Notes: generated by a model from the sequence alone, not told the origin. Numbered from the stretch's first letter, positions 17,722-27,165 are shown. The stretch: DNA of 64,000 nt from Roseovarius sp. EL26 (GCF_900327775.1 NZ_OUMZ01000003.1:1-64000); one strand, 5' to 3'. Numbers and translations are program-made.

Positions 17722-19596
17722 TTAGTTTAGCGTGAAGACCAAAGCTCGGTATCTTGTTTCAGTCCAACGATTAAATTCATCAGGGTAAATATCGATATTG
17801 TCTTCCAGCTTGAAACCATGGCTTTCAAGAAGGCTGATTTCTTTATCAACATGCCGATATTCCGAGAAATAGTATTGTTGCAGTTCGGAAGAAACTCCAT
17901 CGACCAAGACATCCTTAGAAACTCCCATTGCATGCTTAACTATTAACCGCCCACCCGGTTTTACAGTTTGGCTGACAGCTTTATAGACCTTGGAAGCTTC
18001 GTCTATATTGAAGAAATTCATAACGCCAAACAGTGTGACCAAATCGAACTTTTCGGATGGCTCCATCAGCAAAATGTCTTCATTCACAACTGTTAGATTC
18101 GGACTCTCATTGATGAATTTGCTGAACTCAGGATATTTTTCTACGGCAACAATTTCTTTGAAATGGTCGGTCAGATGATTGGTCATCAATCCTGTTCCCG
18201 CACCTAGCTCTAGCCAAGTTGCTTGCGCCTGGTCGGAAAATGATTTCACAAGTTCCACATCATACGCGCCAAAATCCGGAGCCTTATTTCTTGTTTCAAG
18301 CGCCGTCTTGATATTTGAGGCAAGCTTGTCATAGTAAACCGAAGCTTTGGCGTTGCCGTAATTCCAATCGTTGAACAATATTTTAGCCCTGTCATAATCT
18401 TCGTTGGTATCGATGTCAGTACCACGAATTTTCGCGGCCTTCAAAGGAAGAAATCCCTCGAGGATTTGGTAAACATGCCCATCAGATTCTGACAATTTCC
18501 CACTTTTTACCTGTGCAGGGCCCGACCATTCAAATTCGCCTTCATTGTCGGAAAATTTGCAAACCTGCCCTTCATCATCAAGAACAACAAAAACTGGGTC
18601 GCTTGAAACTGGATCAATGTAGCCCAAAAACTCGTCAGACCGCGCCAAGATGTCCCGAACGTCATTCGGATGAGCGATAAAATCACCATCCCAAGCCAAT
18701 ACGACATCATTTGCGAATTGAGCACCCAGATACAGGCTCGTCCCTGTTTTGGTTTGGAAATAGTCGTGGTTAAAGACAAAAGTTACATCTTTGCGAACGG
18801 CAAGGGCCGCTTCGATCACTGACTGCGACTGGTATCCAACTACAACGCGCAAATCTTCTTGATCTTTGAAGTTGTGTAAATGATGCGCAATCAGAGTAAT
18901 GTCATTGATTTTCAAGAGAGACTTTGTCACGCCAAGTCCCAAACGCGACCCAATACCGGCGCACGACAAGATGACTGATTTTCCGCTGGTTTCGCCAGAA
19001 ATCTGCTTCAAGATCCGGACCAATGCCTCTTCCGAGTAAACAGCAAAATCGCATACCTGAACAACCGAATTTGCTGGCTTGTGTGTGATACCACAAGCGA
19101 TGCTTACATCTGCCAGACGCATGGCCTCGGCATCATTGTTACCATCGCCAACATAAACGATGAAATAGCCTTCTTCTTTCAGATCTCTGACAACTTGTTC
19201 TTTTCGCAAGATTGACGTCAAGCGGACCCTGCCATCTCGCAACTCCCCCTTTGAGGAATGAGCGGCACACGGTATGCGAGCAAGCAAGCCTTGGATCCAC
19301 CCATCAAAATTACCTGTTGCAATTAGGCAATCTTTAGAATGATCCGCAATCCACTCGACTAGTTTTTCATTAAGATTAACACCTTCCAACGTGCGGGATA
19401 TCTCATCCACATCAAGACCGGAAAGTATATTCACACGTGTAATAAAGCTTTCAACAAATGGAATATTTCCAGATATTGTGCTTTTTGTAATTTCAGATAT
19501 CTCATCTTCAATATCAAAAGCTTTAGCAATAATTGGTAGAGTTTCTTCACTTGTTACAGTGCCATCTAAATCAAATATGAATTTAATTTTTCTCAT
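17722..19596 (-). CDS. HAD phosphatase-nucleotidyltransferase-SAM methyltransferase fusion protein
   Basis: 624 residues from ATG at 19596, chosen because the HAD motif then starts at residue 8. Upstream in-frame starts at 19611 and 19650 would overlap the previous gene. Domain 1 (1-200) is a SerB-like HAD phosphatase: FDLDGT, a late lysine in RKEQVV, and GDGNNDAEAM. Domain 2 (about 205-400) is a LicC-type NTP-transferase: SCAGIGSRLGLGVTKSLLKI, then VVLAWDGDF. Domain 3 (about 420-624) is a class I methyltransferase with motif I WLELGAGTGLMT. LicC-like enzymes make CDP-activated headgroups or nucleotide sugars. With the two genes before it, a role in making or methylating a phospho-substituent of a surface glycan is likely; the exact substrate is unknown. 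AT-richer than neighbouring housekeeping genes. Confidence 0.8.
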   Translation of the reverse strand: MRKIKFIFDLDGTVTSEETLPIIAKAFDIEDEISEITKSTISGNIPFVESFITRVNILSGLDVDEISRTLEGVNLNEKLVEWIADHSKDCLIATGNFDGWIQGLLARIPCAAHSSKGELRDGRVRLTSILRKEQVVRDLKEEGYFIVYVGDGNNDAEAMRLADVSIACGITHKPANSVVQVCDFAVYSEEALVRILKQISGETSGKSVILSCAGIGSRLGLGVTKSLLKINDITLIAHHLHNFKDQEDLRVVVGYQSQSVIEAALAVRKDVTFVFNHDYFQTKTGTSLYLGAQFANDVVLAWDGDFIAHPNDVRDILARSDEFLGYIDPVSSDPVFVVLDDEGQVCKFSDNEGEFEWSGPAQVKSGKLSESDGHVYQILEGFLPLKAAKIRGTDIDTNEDYDRAKILFNDWNYGNAKASVYYDKLASNIKTALETRNKAPDFGAYDVELVKSFSDQAQATWLELGAGTGLMTNHLTDHFKEIVAVEKYPEFSKFINESPNLTVVNEDILLMEPSEKFDLVTLFGVMNFFNIDEASKVYKAVSQTVKPGGRLIVKHAMGVSKDVLVDGVSSELQQYYFSEYRHVDKEISLLESHGFKLEDNIDIYPDEFNRWTETRYRALVFTLN

Positions 19597-19597
19597 G

Positions 19598-20536
19598 TCA
19601 GAATAGCTCATTATGGAACTGCCCCCAAAAATCCTCTCTGAAAACACCACATTGATGTCGCGTTTTCCCGGTTTCCGTTTTTTTATCTAGCGCTCGTTTT
19701 AACTCTTCAGGAGTGTTAATCACCGTACTATTTGGCAACCATTCTGTATACCCATTCCGTTTGCTATCAAGCAATGGAGGGTAGTTGCCATTATCAACGA
19801 CAATGATATCTTTTTGGTAATATGCCGCCAATGCGGCAACGCCGCTACACATACTAGAGATAACAAATTCAGATTCCAAAATGCACACGGCCGACGATTG
19901 GAATGGATCAACGACATCGACACCTTTTTCTAAGAGAATGTTGCCAATTCGATCATGTATATCGCCATAGACAGGCAATTTAATTGATATCTCACTTGCT
20001 GCAGCGAATTCATATATTTCCTGCGCAAAATTTTCGAGCCCAAGTCTCGCGATTCCGTATTCAATATTCGAGACCAACCAAACCCCTTTTCTGACTGGTC
20101 GGATGGAATCGAATTCATTGAAGTTCTTAAAGTTCACATCACAACAAAACAGATTAAGGCGAGAAGCATTCCGATGTATAGAAGGCCAAGGCGTCACTAC
20201 TGTCGTGAATGGCTGCAACTGTATTGGCTCATCAAGGACAAAGAATTCTGAATGGTCATGCACAAAAAAGAACATATGCTGGATGTCATACGTGCCAAGC
20301 AGGTCGTAAAAATCATGCGTAATGTTCAAGCTACCGTAATTTCTATTCAAGTCACGTATATCTCGAGTGAAGTGATTTGACGTTAGTAGGTTCACCGGCC
20401 CTTCAATTGAGGGCGGGGCTTTATCAATAGTAGGGTCAACACTAACAGTAGGAACTTCATCATGAGAAAGTTCATCAACGAAATTGCCGATGATATTCTC
20501 ACCACCATATCCCCAGATAACATTACTATGCATCAT
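19598..20536 (-). CDS. GT-B-like glycosyl- or glycerophosphotransferase family protein
   Basis: 312 residues from ATG at 20536; nearby in-frame ATGs at 20551, 20545 and 20533 leave the start open, and all overlap or abut the preceding gene. The N-terminus is HSNVIWGYGGENIIGNF. The C-terminal half has SEFVISSMCSGVAALAAYYQ and DIIVVDNG, resembling the nucleotide-binding half of GT-B transferases such as CDP-glycerol glycerophosphotransferases and capsule enzymes. There is no signal peptide or membrane helix. Its stop (TGA, 19600-19598) is one base before the start of the fusion gene, so the two are translationally linked. Specific activity unknown; the fold call is moderate because the motifs are weak. 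Confidence 0.55.
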   Translation of the reverse strand: MMHSNVIWGYGGENIIGNFVDELSHDEVPTVSVDPTIDKAPPSIEGPVNLLTSNHFTRDIRDLNRNYGSLNITHDFYDLLGTYDIQHMFFFVHDHSEFFVLDEPIQLQPFTTVVTPWPSIHRNASRLNLFCCDVNFKNFNEFDSIRPVRKGVWLVSNIEYGIARLGLENFAQEIYEFAAASEISIKLPVYGDIHDRIGNILLEKGVDVVDPFQSSAVCILESEFVISSMCSGVAALAAYYQKDIIVVDNGNYPPLLDSKRNGYTEWLPNSTVINTPEELKRALDKKTETGKTRHQCGVFREDFWGQFHNELF

Positions 20537-21212
20537 GATACCCATTATCACAAAGCACAGTCAGCAGCTTGATTTCTGGTTCAGACCCTGCATCAACCTC
20601 TTTGAGGTCAAGATCAGAAACTGGAGCCCCCTCAACTTTCCAGCTTTCAACTTTACAACCCAAATTCATAAATTGAATTCTCCTGAAACCGGCTTCATGT
20701 AATTGGTGCATTAACTGCTGAGGTTCCCAATAGGAGATTCCATCATCAACTTGTAATTCTGGTGGTTTAAAGAAAAGGACCTTGCACGCAAAGATACATA
20801 CGCCCGACCCGATCAATCTAATGCATTTCAACGCCTCAGAGTTAGACAGCATTAATTCAGCAAAATCAGACGAATCCACTACAACAGCGTCAGCAATTTT
20901 ATGCGATAAAATGTCATTTAACTTTGATACAACCTCATAACGGTGATCAGAATTTTCTGAAATTCTTATTATTTTTTCAATAATTGTTGCATCAAAGTTA
21001 CCAGGAAACGCCAGCCCCTTATATTCACTTGTTAGCGAATAAATTGAACTACATTTTCTATCACGCAATGCTCGCGAAACTGAGACCCAATACAGATCAG
21101 AGAGATTTTCTTCACTAAGGTCCGGCAACTTCAGATTGACAGTTTCTGGTGTGCCAGATTTCTTATTCGTACTCGTTGTGAATGGGTTCAATCGCGAAAC
21201 TGAGATCTTCAT
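20526..21212 (-). CDS. Hypothetical protein with methyltransferase-like C-terminal half
   Basis: 228 residues; AAGGAG lies about 12 bases before the ATG. I do not recognise a family with confidence. The region IADAVVVDSSDFAELMLSNS, a hydrophobic strand around residues 132-148, and the YWEPQQLMHQLHEAGFRRIQF segment resemble the last strands of class I methyltransferases, but the SAM-binding glycine motif is not visible. It is the first gene of a three-gene minus-strand unit (overlap of about 11 bases with the next), so it probably serves the same glycan or headgroup pathway. Low GC by eye compared with flanking genes, in keeping with acquisition by transfer. Confidence 0.5.
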   Translation of the reverse strand: MKISVSRLNPFTTSTNKKSGTPETVNLKLPDLSEENLSDLYWVSVSRALRDRKCSSIYSLTSEYKGLAFPGNFDATIIEKIIRISENSDHRYEVVSKLNDILSHKIADAVVVDSSDFAELMLSNSEALKCIRLIGSGVCIFACKVLFFKPPELQVDDGISYWEPQQLMHQLHEAGFRRIQFMNLGCKVESWKVEGAPVSDLDLKEVDAGSEPEIKLLTVLCDNGYHDA

Positions 21213-21583
21213 AGATAGAATCTACCTGCTCCTTAAGAATGACGATCTTGATAACAAGTGCCATTCATCCTTGCCCATACTCACACCAGTTGTTTATCTG
21301 GTCCGCTCACCACTCAGATTTCAAATGAGTGCTATATGACTTCTAACTTGTCTCAAAAAGATGCGCCAGTCAGATTTCATTCCAATGGCCTAAGTTGAGA
21401 AACCTCCCCTAGAGTGGAATTAAGTACACCCGAGGAAAGCGGAAAAATTAAAAGACAATGCCCTCAAACTAACGGCTCAGCATAACAATTAGAATGAACA
21501 GCTTTCGGCTTCCCAGTCACGTTCTTGGTGCGAGGTCAGCTGTCAGCTTCGAAACCGATATATTTAGGCACTCGCGGATCGTA
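21213..21583. other. Intergenic region upstream of the glycan island
   Basis: No gene seen. It contains the presumed promoter of the minus-strand three-gene unit and ends at the transposase remnant. Confidence 0.4.
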
Positions 21584-21806
21584 TCAGGCTGCTAGCTTTT
21601 TGGCGCAGTCGTTCCAATGCTCGAGAGCGACGTCTCGTTTCTTGCAGTAGGTTGTGGCAGTCGTTTCGTGGCGGCATGGGCGGAAAGGTTAGCGACTCTA
21701 TCGTGGACATAAAGAAATCTCTGCATCTGACGAGCCGACTTGAACCGACCTTGAATCTTTCTCGTTTCCGAGTTGGTCTGTGTGACCCTTCAGGCGTGAC
21801 GTGCAA
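21584..21806 (-). pseudogene. Shattered IS6-family transposase, C-terminal remnant
   Basis: Minus-strand pieces in three frames read in order as an IS6-type C-terminus: SHRPTRKRERFK, then FKSARQMQRFLYVHDRVANL, then RHETTATTYCKKRDVALEHW ending in NDCAKKLAA and a TGA at 21586-21584. The order and motif (SH-Q/R-PTRRRER...RFKSA...QRF...V) fit the end of IS6-family transposases in alphaproteobacteria. At least two frameshifts and loss of the catalytic N-terminal part make it non-functional. It lies between the glycan island and the agmatinase-family gene. Confidence 0.65.
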
Positions 21807-21924
21807 TCGTGCAAATCATCTGGCTGAGCTAGTCGCCTGTGCACTGATGGTCAATAAATTGACGATGCCTTGGAAATTGATGTCAGTACGACGCCGATGG
21901 GTGTCGTCACAGACAAAGGTTCGG

Positions 21925-22869
21925 TTATGTGCGGTATGGGACACCCGGCAGTACACACAGCATTTCGTAAAGCAGATTTGCTGCAATGGTTGCGGTGTTT
22001 CCGGATGGATCATACGGTGGGGATACTTCGACCAGATCGCAACCTACAAGATTTAACCCCTTGCATCCCCGCACAATCTCTAGCGCTTGGCTGGTCATGA
22101 GCCCACCCATTTCTACCGTTCCGGTCCCTGGCGCACAGGCAGGATCCAGACTGTCGATGTCAAAGGTCAGGTAGACTGGTGTGTCACCGATCGCGGCTCG
22201 AATTTCATCCATTAGCGGGGCTAGCGATTTATACCACAGCTCTTCGGCATGATAGACGGTAAAGCCCCAGCTGCGCGCGATGTCAAAATCATCAGCACCG
22301 TAACCTGTGCCACGCAGACCAATCTGATACGTCTTATCTGCCACAATCAACCCATCCTCATAGGCGCGGCGAAACGGTGTTCCATGGGCGATTTGTTCGC
22401 CAAACATATGCTCATTTATATCGGCGTGTGCATCAATGTGAACAAGTGCAACTGGCCCGTGTTTTTTATGTATCGAGCGCAGTACCGGATAGGTCAGTGT
22501 GTGATCGCCGCCCATAGTCATCGGAATGGCATCGGATTTGAGCACATCGTCGTAATAATCAGTGATCCGATTGACGCTATCTTTGAGGTCGAAGGTATTG
22601 ATCGGCACATCGCCAATGTCTGCCACCTGTAGCCCATCAAATGGTGCGGCTTTGGTCCACATATTATAGGGGCGCATCATCGCACTTTCGGCCCTTATCT
22701 GACGTGGTCCAAACCGGGTGCCGGGGCGGTGACTGGTGCCAATATCCATCGGAATGCCAATAAATGCCGCGTCCAACCCTTGCGCACTTTCAGCGGCTGG
22801 CAGGCGCATAAAAGTAGTTGGGCCACCAAAGCGAGGCATTTCATTGCCGCCAAGAGGTTGGTTTTTCAT
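21925..22869 (-). CDS. Agmatinase/guanidinobutyrase family ureohydrolase
   Basis: 314 residues from ATG at 22869, the start that gives the family-typical N-terminus MKNQPLGGNEMPRFGGP; the frame is open further upstream but has no family match. A manganese ureohydrolase that splits a guanidino compound into urea and an amine. Metal ligands are in GGDHT, HIDAHADINEH and DIDSLDPACAPGTGT. Agmatine, guanidinobutyrate and related substrates cannot be separated by eye. It is transcribed away from the ectoine genes. With the following aminotransferase and degradation genes it suggests use of nitrogen-rich compatible solutes or polyamines. Confidence 0.9.
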   Translation of the reverse strand: MKNQPLGGNEMPRFGGPTTFMRLPAAESAQGLDAAFIGIPMDIGTSHRPGTRFGPRQIRAESAMMRPYNMWTKAAPFDGLQVADIGDVPINTFDLKDSVNRITDYYDDVLKSDAIPMTMGGDHTLTYPVLRSIHKKHGPVALVHIDAHADINEHMFGEQIAHGTPFRRAYEDGLIVADKTYQIGLRGTGYGADDFDIARSWGFTVYHAEELWYKSLAPLMDEIRAAIGDTPVYLTFDIDSLDPACAPGTGTVEMGGLMTSQALEIVRGCKGLNLVGCDLVEVSPPYDPSGNTATIAANLLYEMLCVLPGVPYRT

Positions 22870-23482
22870 GTCGCAGGCCTTTCTGTAGAATATCGGGGTG
22901 ATATCCCTGACAGGGCTATCACTTGATATGGCCTGTGTCAGCAGATCATCCATGGAAAAGGCCATTGACATGGCGCATGGGAGGCCCGCCAGTTGGGAGC
23001 CGGTTTTAGTCGAAACGAATCCAACCCTTGTCTTGCGGGCCATCTTCTGGAAGCAGGTCTCGTCCTGTCATATGGATCAGGATTTGACTCAGAAAATTGA
23101 TGAACATCCGTTTTCCGCGCGTAATGAGGCCAGCAGGTTCGTTTGAATGTGTTATCGTCTCTTCCCGAATGGGTAGGTGGATCAATGCTGCCAAGAGGCC
23201 AAGCACCACCGCTGCTCACCACATCGGCGTAGGGTGATTGAAATACACTTCCAAAAGTGTTGTGGTACGCGCGAGTGTCGACCTCATGTGCCTTCTGGGG
23301 CCCACGCAAGTGCCATAGCAATGATGAAACTGCTCATTAATTCAGATCTTCTGATAGTGGCGCAATATTGACTTTGTCGGCGTCAGGCGATGGTTTGGCG
23401 GTGTATGCGGTATCTGGGGGTCACGATGGTTTATCCAGAGTGTGGCAGTCCATTTGAACATGAAGTCAAAGCAGGATGAAAG
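22870..23482. other. Divergent promoter region between agmatinase and eutB
   Basis: Over 600 bases with no supported gene. Open frames on the minus strand here (for example the extension of the agmatinase frame to 23043) have no recognisable domain. Presumably it holds divergent promoters; the eutB ribosome site AGGATGAAAG is at its end. Confidence 0.45.
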
Positions 23483-24472
23483 ATGAGCTCTGAAATCACA
23501 CTTAAAGACAGTTTCGCGGCACGGGCGCGCATTGCAGGGAAGGTTCGTTTGACGCCGATGGAGTTTTCGCCAGTGCTGAGCGAGGCCACAGGCGGCGATA
23601 TACGATTGAAAATGGAGCACATGCAGATGACCGGCAGTTTCAAACTGCGTGGAGCGACAAATGCGGTGTTGGCGTTGAGCGATGCCCAGCGCGCGAATGG
23701 GGTGGTCGGCGTGTCCACTGGCAATCACGGTCGCGGTTTAGCCTATGCGGCGAAACAAGCCGGGGTGCGTTGCATCATTTGTATGTCAGAGCTTGTTCCG
23801 CAGAACAAAATCGACGGGATCAAGGCTCAGGGTGCCGAAGTGCGCATTGTTGGGCGTTCACAGGATGACGCGCAGATTGAGGTCGATCGGCTGGTCGCGC
23901 AGGGCATGGTGATGCTACCGCCTTTTGACCATCACGACATCATTGCCGGGCAAAGTACTGTGGCGCTGGATATGCTGGAACAAGCCCCCGACCTGAATAC
24001 CGTTCTTGTGCCGTTGTCGGGTGGTGGGCTGATTTCCGGCGTTGCAATGGCTTTGAAAAGCGTCAATCCATCAACCCGTGTGATTGGTGTCTCGATGGAG
24101 CGCGGCGCTGCGATGTACGCAAGCCAGCACGCTGGTAAACCTGTTTTTGTTGAAGAGCTGTCGACGCTGGCAGATTCGCTTGGCGGTGGGATTGGGTTGG
24201 ACAATGAACATACCTTTGCCATGACCCGTGATTTTGTTGACGAAATGATCTTAGTTACCGAGGTCGAAATTGCACGGGCAATTCGCCATGCTTATTGGAA
24301 AGAGCGGCAGATTATCGAAGGGTCTGGCAGCGTTGGTATTGCGGCCTTACTGGCAGGCAAGGTCAAAAATCCTGGGCGGTGTGCTGTACTGATTTCGGGG
24401 CAGAATATTGATATGCATTTGCATTCCCGGATTATCTCGGGTGAGGATGTCGATGTAACTGCGGAGGGGTGA
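23483..24472 (+). CDS. eutB: EutB, threonine-dehydratase-like PLP enzyme of (hydroxy)ectoine use
   Basis: 329 residues, fold type II PLP enzyme. The PLP lysine is in GSFKLRGA (near residue 55); the phosphate-binding loop is LSGGGLISGV and the SGSVGIAALL segment is also present. AGGA lies six bases before ATG. EutB is proposed to dehydrate or deaminate hydroxyectoine-derived hydroxy-diaminobutyrate, feeding it into the ectoine route. The name rests on its exact co-location with eutC, doeA and doeX; on sequence alone it could be called a threonine/serine dehydratase. The following gene begins directly after its TGA. Confidence 0.85.
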   Translation: MSSEITLKDSFAARARIAGKVRLTPMEFSPVLSEATGGDIRLKMEHMQMTGSFKLRGATNAVLALSDAQRANGVVGVSTGNHGRGLAYAAKQAGVRCIICMSELVPQNKIDGIKAQGAEVRIVGRSQDDAQIEVDRLVAQGMVMLPPFDHHDIIAGQSTVALDMLEQAPDLNTVLVPLSGGGLISGVAMALKSVNPSTRVIGVSMERGAAMYASQHAGKPVFVEELSTLADSLGGGIGLDNEHTFAMTRDFVDEMILVTEVEIARAIRHAYWKERQIIEGSGSVGIAALLAGKVKNPGRCAVLISGQNIDMHLHSRIISGEDVDVTAEG

Positions 24473-25465
24473 ATGCCTGACATCAAGATACTGACCGAGA
24501 CTGAGCTACGCGAATTGGTCCCTTTGGATAGGAGCGCGATTGACTGTGTCGAAGCTGGCTTCGCCGCGCTTTCCGCTGGCATCGTCGAAATGCCTCCTAT
24601 CATGTCGTTGGATGTGCAGGAAAACAACGGCGAGGTTGATGTAAAAACTGCACATATTCAGGGCGCCGAAAGCTTTACCATCAAAATGTCGCCGGGGTTT
24701 TATGACAATCCCAAAATAGGGCTGCCGACCACGAATGGGATCATGGTTGTTTTTTCAGCCAAGACCGGCCAGGTCGAGGCGCTTCTTTTGGACAATGGCT
24801 ATTTGACCGAAACGCGCACAGCAGCGGCAGGTGCTGTTGCCGCGCGTCATCTGGCACGGCGGGATGCCTCGCGGCTGTGCGTAATTGGTGCAGGCGCACA
24901 GGCACGGCTGCAGGTGGCTGCGATACATCAGGTGCGGCCATTAACCTGCGTAGATGTGTGGGCTCGGGACTCTGAAAAAGCTGAAAAAGCGGCCGAGGAC
25001 ATAGCTGCAATGCTCGGGATCGAGACGTCCTTCTCACATCAGATTGAGGATGCCGTTCGCACAGCGGACATCATTGTTACCACAACACCCGCAAAAGAGC
25101 CCCTTGTCTTCGCGGACTGGCTGACCAGTGGTCAACTCGTCATAGCAATGGGATCAGATCAGGAAGGTAAATTCGAGTTGGACCCCGCACTGATCGCGCG
25201 CGCTGACTATTATATCCCTGACCGCTTGGCCCAAACTCGTGTATTGGGTGAAGCCCGCGCGGCAATTGACGCTGGCGTCATCGCCGCTGATGCAGATTTC
25301 CCGGAACTCGGCGATGTTGTTGCAGGAAAACTGCCAGATTACGATGCCGCCAGCAGCCTGACGGTGTGCGATTTGACCGGGACCGGGGTTCAGGATACCG
25401 CCATTGCCACTCTTGCCCGCCAACGTGCCGAAGCCGCTGGTCAGGGTGCTAGTTTCACAAGCTAA
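24473..25465 (+). CDS. eutC: EutC, ornithine-cyclodeaminase-like protein of ectoine use
   Basis: 330 residues. Ornithine cyclodeaminase/mu-crystallin family: KMSPGFYDNPKIGLPTTNG, the NAD-binding GAGAQARLQVAAI, and ALLLDNGYLTETRTAAAGAV. It starts right after the eutB stop with GGAGGGG as the ribosome site, so the two are translationally coupled. In (hydroxy)ectoine clusters EutC acts with EutB on a diaminobutyrate-type intermediate; its precise reaction is not firmly known. Confidence 0.85.
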   Translation: MPDIKILTETELRELVPLDRSAIDCVEAGFAALSAGIVEMPPIMSLDVQENNGEVDVKTAHIQGAESFTIKMSPGFYDNPKIGLPTTNGIMVVFSAKTGQVEALLLDNGYLTETRTAAAGAVAARHLARRDASRLCVIGAGAQARLQVAAIHQVRPLTCVDVWARDSEKAEKAAEDIAAMLGIETSFSHQIEDAVRTADIIVTTTPAKEPLVFADWLTSGQLVIAMGSDQEGKFELDPALIARADYYIPDRLAQTRVLGEARAAIDAGVIAADADFPELGDVVAGKLPDYDAASSLTVCDLTGTGVQDTAIATLARQRAEAAGQGASFTS

Positions 25466-25480
25466 TTTGGGATCAAGATT

Positions 25481-26668
25481 ATGCCTGAACCAAAACTCTA
25501 CTTCTCGCGCGATGAATTCGCTGCACGTATCGTAAAAACCAGACAAGCAATGCAGGAACATGGGCTGGATCTTTTGGTCATCACTGATCCCAGCAATATG
25601 AATTGGTTGACCGGCTATGACGGCTGGTCATTCTATGTGCATCAATGTGTGGTACTGGGATTGAGCGGGGAACCGATCTGGTATGGCCGTGGACAAGATG
25701 CCAATGGGGCGCTCAGAACCTGCTTTATGGATCCCTCAAACATCATCGGTTATCCCGACCACTATGTGCAATCTACTGAACGCCATCCGATGGATTACCT
25801 GTCGGCGCAGCTTGCTGATCGTAAGCTGAATACAGGCACCATTGGCGTTGAAATGGATAATTACTGGTTCACGGCTGCGGCTTTTGCGTCGCTGCAACAG
25901 CACCTACCAAATGCGAGATTTGCCAACGCCAATGCATTGGTCAATTGGCAACGCGCGATCAAATCCGAGACAGAGCTTGACTATATGCGCACCGCAGGCC
26001 GGATTGTCGGCCGAATGCATGATCGTATCTTTGATAAGGTCGAACCGGGTTTGCGTAAATGTGATCTGGTGGCGGATATCTACGATGCTGCCCTGCGCTA
26101 TGACCCTGAAGTCGGGGCTGGTGGTGATTATCCGGCAATTGTCCCCCTGTTGCCCTCCGGCTCAGATGCGGCGGCACCGCATTTGACATGGGATGACGCG
26201 CCGATGAAATCCGGCGAAGGGACATTCTTTGAGATCGCAGGGGTCTATCATCGTTACCATTGTCCGCTGTCGCGCACTGTCTTTCTGGGCAAGCCCACGC
26301 AAACGTTCCTTGATGCTGAAAATGCTGTTCTCGAAGGGATGGAGGCTGGGCTGGATGCCGCGAAAGAGGGGAATTTTTGTGAGGACATCGCCAACGCCTT
26401 CTTCGGCGTCTTGAAGAAACACGGTATCACCAAAGACAACCGCACCGGCTATCCCATCGGTGTCAGCTACCCACCCGACTGGGGCGAGCGCACCTTCTCG
26501 TTGCGCCCTGGTGACAAGACCGTGCTGCGCGAAAACATGACACTGCATTTCATGACGGGCCTTTGGATGGAGGATTGGGGCTTTGAGATCACCGAAAGCA
26601 TCCGCATCACCCAAGCCGGCCACGAATGCCTGGCAAACGTACCTCGCAAAATGCTGGTAAAGGGCTGA
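25481..26668 (+). CDS. doeA: Ectoine hydrolase DoeA (M24 peptidase family)
   Basis: 395 residues, the family length. Opens the ectoine ring to N-acetyl-diaminobutyrate in the cytoplasm. The sequence follows known DoeA closely from memory: SDPSNM-type start LVITDPSNMNWLTGYDGWSF, GRGQDANGA, YVQSTERHPMDYLS, and a C-terminal creatinase/aminopeptidase-like pita-bread fold with GEGTFFEIAGVYHRYHCPLS and the FMTGLWMEDWGFEITESI end. The gap to eutC is 15 bases. The partner deacetylase gene doeB, which usually follows, is not present here. Confidence 0.92.
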   Translation: MPEPKLYFSRDEFAARIVKTRQAMQEHGLDLLVITDPSNMNWLTGYDGWSFYVHQCVVLGLSGEPIWYGRGQDANGALRTCFMDPSNIIGYPDHYVQSTERHPMDYLSAQLADRKLNTGTIGVEMDNYWFTAAAFASLQQHLPNARFANANALVNWQRAIKSETELDYMRTAGRIVGRMHDRIFDKVEPGLRKCDLVADIYDAALRYDPEVGAGGDYPAIVPLLPSGSDAAAPHLTWDDAPMKSGEGTFFEIAGVYHRYHCPLSRTVFLGKPTQTFLDAENAVLEGMEAGLDAAKEGNFCEDIANAFFGVLKKHGITKDNRTGYPIGVSYPPDWGERTFSLRPGDKTVLRENMTLHFMTGLWMEDWGFEITESIRITQAGHECLANVPRKMLVKG

Positions 26669-26670
26669 CA

Positions 26671-27165
26671 ATGCGGCTTGATGCGCGTGATCTTGATATA
26701 TTGAGGGTGCTCTGTCGCGAAGGTCGCATCACTAAGGCGGCTTTGGCGGATCGTGTGGGCTTGTCACCGACACCGTGCTGGGAACGCCTGAAAAAGCTTG
26801 AGAAAGCGGGCGTGATTGAAAGCTACCGGGCTGAGGTCAATTTGCGAAAACTGGGCCCGCATGTCACGATTTTTACCACTGTTGAACTGGCCGAACATAC
26901 TTCGGCCAGTTTTCGTGCTTTTGAGGCTGCGATGCAGCGATACGAAGAGGTTATGGCCTGCTGGGCGCTGGGGGGTGGGTTTGATTACATTCTGCAGATT
27001 GTCACCCGTGATATTGATGCCTATCAGCGCTTGATTGATGAAATGCTTGATGCTCGTATCGGTCTGGCGCGTTATTATACCTATGTTGTCACCAAGCCGG
27101 TCAAAGGCTCTGGTTTGCCGCCGATTTCCCTGATTGCAACTGGCAAGGACGAAACTACGGCTTAA
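26671..27165 (+). CDS. doeX: Lrp/AsnC family regulator (DoeX-type)
   Basis: 164 residues from ATG at 26671, two bases after the doeA stop; an in-frame ATG at 26626 inside doeA is rejected. The N-terminal helix-turn-helix is LDARDLDILRVLCREGRITK then ADRVGLSPTPCWERLKKLE; the C-terminal RAM-type effector domain contains CWALGGGFDYILQIVTRDID. DoeX-type regulators of ectoine clusters answer to diaminobutyrate derivatives. The placement between doeA and an aminotransferase supports this name. Confidence 0.88.
   Translation: MRLDARDLDILRVLCREGRITKAALADRVGLSPTPCWERLKKLEKAGVIESYRAEVNLRKLGPHVTIFTTVELAEHTSASFRAFEAAMQRYEEVMACWALGGGFDYILQIVTRDIDAYQRLIDEMLDARIGLARYYTYVVTKPVKGSGLPPISLIATGKDETTA

Noticed and set aside
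22938..23321. Minus-strand open frame of 127 codons between agmatinase and eutB
   Set aside because: No domain recognised, no ribosome site, and it lies in the expected divergent promoter region.
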